Origin: JBMNKL01 sp050261495
GTDB lineage: Bacteria > Bacillota > Clostridia > Acetivibrionales > DTU013
Direction of reading: 5' to 3'
Length of the DNA: 5,512 nt
NCBI GenBank assembly: GCA_050261495.1
Contig: JBLNDI010000052.1
Location: 1 to 5,512 of the forward strand
The notes under the pieces are model-generated. The model had not been told where the DNA came from. It saw only the letters and a program-made list of their open reading frames with translations, and searched no databases. Positions 5,497 to 5,512 of the stretch are shown one piece after another. The translations under genes were made by a program, and so were the position numbers. Numbering within the stretch: position 1 is the first letter of the stretch; each line of letters opens with the position of its first letter.

Positions 5497-5512
5497 CCAA
5501 ATTTACCGCATA

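Larger units (their letters stand above)
5236..5512. other. AT-rich leader region upstream of the DUF1538 operon
   Basis: No convincing gene lies in this 277-base stretch on either strand. On the minus strand, two short frames run in from the window edge and stop at 5468 (TAA) and 5460 (TGA), giving tails of 14 and 16 residues, so the 3' end of another gene is possible but undecided. It also contains a candidate extended -10 promoter, two short hairpins and a short dyad TTGCC-N3-GGCAA (5293-5305), which might be an operator. Confidence 0.5.

Noticed and set aside
1..5512. CRISPR arrays, tRNA or rRNA genes, insertion sequence ends
   Set aside because: No regularly spaced repeats, no cloverleaf or rRNA sequence, and no transposase or paired terminal inverted repeats were seen.

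Overview
The window looks like a chromosomal segment of an anaerobic Gram-positive bacterium, probably a clostridial Bacillota (Peptococcaceae-like). This rests on strong AGGAGG-type ribosome binding sites, a FeoB of the kind with a HTGNWPGKT switch I, a DUF503/YlxP-type gene, and a P-II plus DUF1538 pair of the sort found in anaerobes. The taxon is an inference; no marker gene is present.

Layout. Bases 1-57 may be the 3' end of an upstream gene. Bases 53-164 are a control region with a nested dyad and, just before the feoA ribosome binding site, a sequence matching the classical 19-bp Fur box at 16 of 19 positions. feoA (181-417) and feoB (433-2583) follow on the plus strand, 15 nt apart, and form a complete ferrous iron uptake operon. 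feoB then converges on a minus-strand operon with only 32 nt between the stop codons.

The minus-strand operon reads, in transcription order: a DUF1538 membrane protein made of two tandem repeats (5235-3733); a double-domain P-II-like protein (3743-3075) whose start overlaps the DUF1538 gene by 11 nt; an unannotated small acidic ORF with an internal 16-residue repeat (3040-2900); and a DUF503 (YlxP-like) protein (2903-2616) joined to the small ORF by an ATGA overlap. Upstream of it, 5236-5512 is AT-rich and holds no convincing gene, only a candidate extended -10 promoter, two small hairpins and a nine-codon mini-ORF.

How the genes work together. FeoA and FeoB should import Fe(II) across the cytoplasmic membrane, repressed by Fur when iron is plentiful. 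The minus-strand operon looks like a membrane transporter with its own P-II-type sensor, in analogy to AmtB-GlnK or SbtA-SbtB. Both partners are internal duplications. The substrate is unknown; Na+/H+ antiport has been reported for some DUF1538 proteins (UmpAB). The small acidic ORF is the most novel item here: it fills the only sizeable gap in a tightly packed operon.
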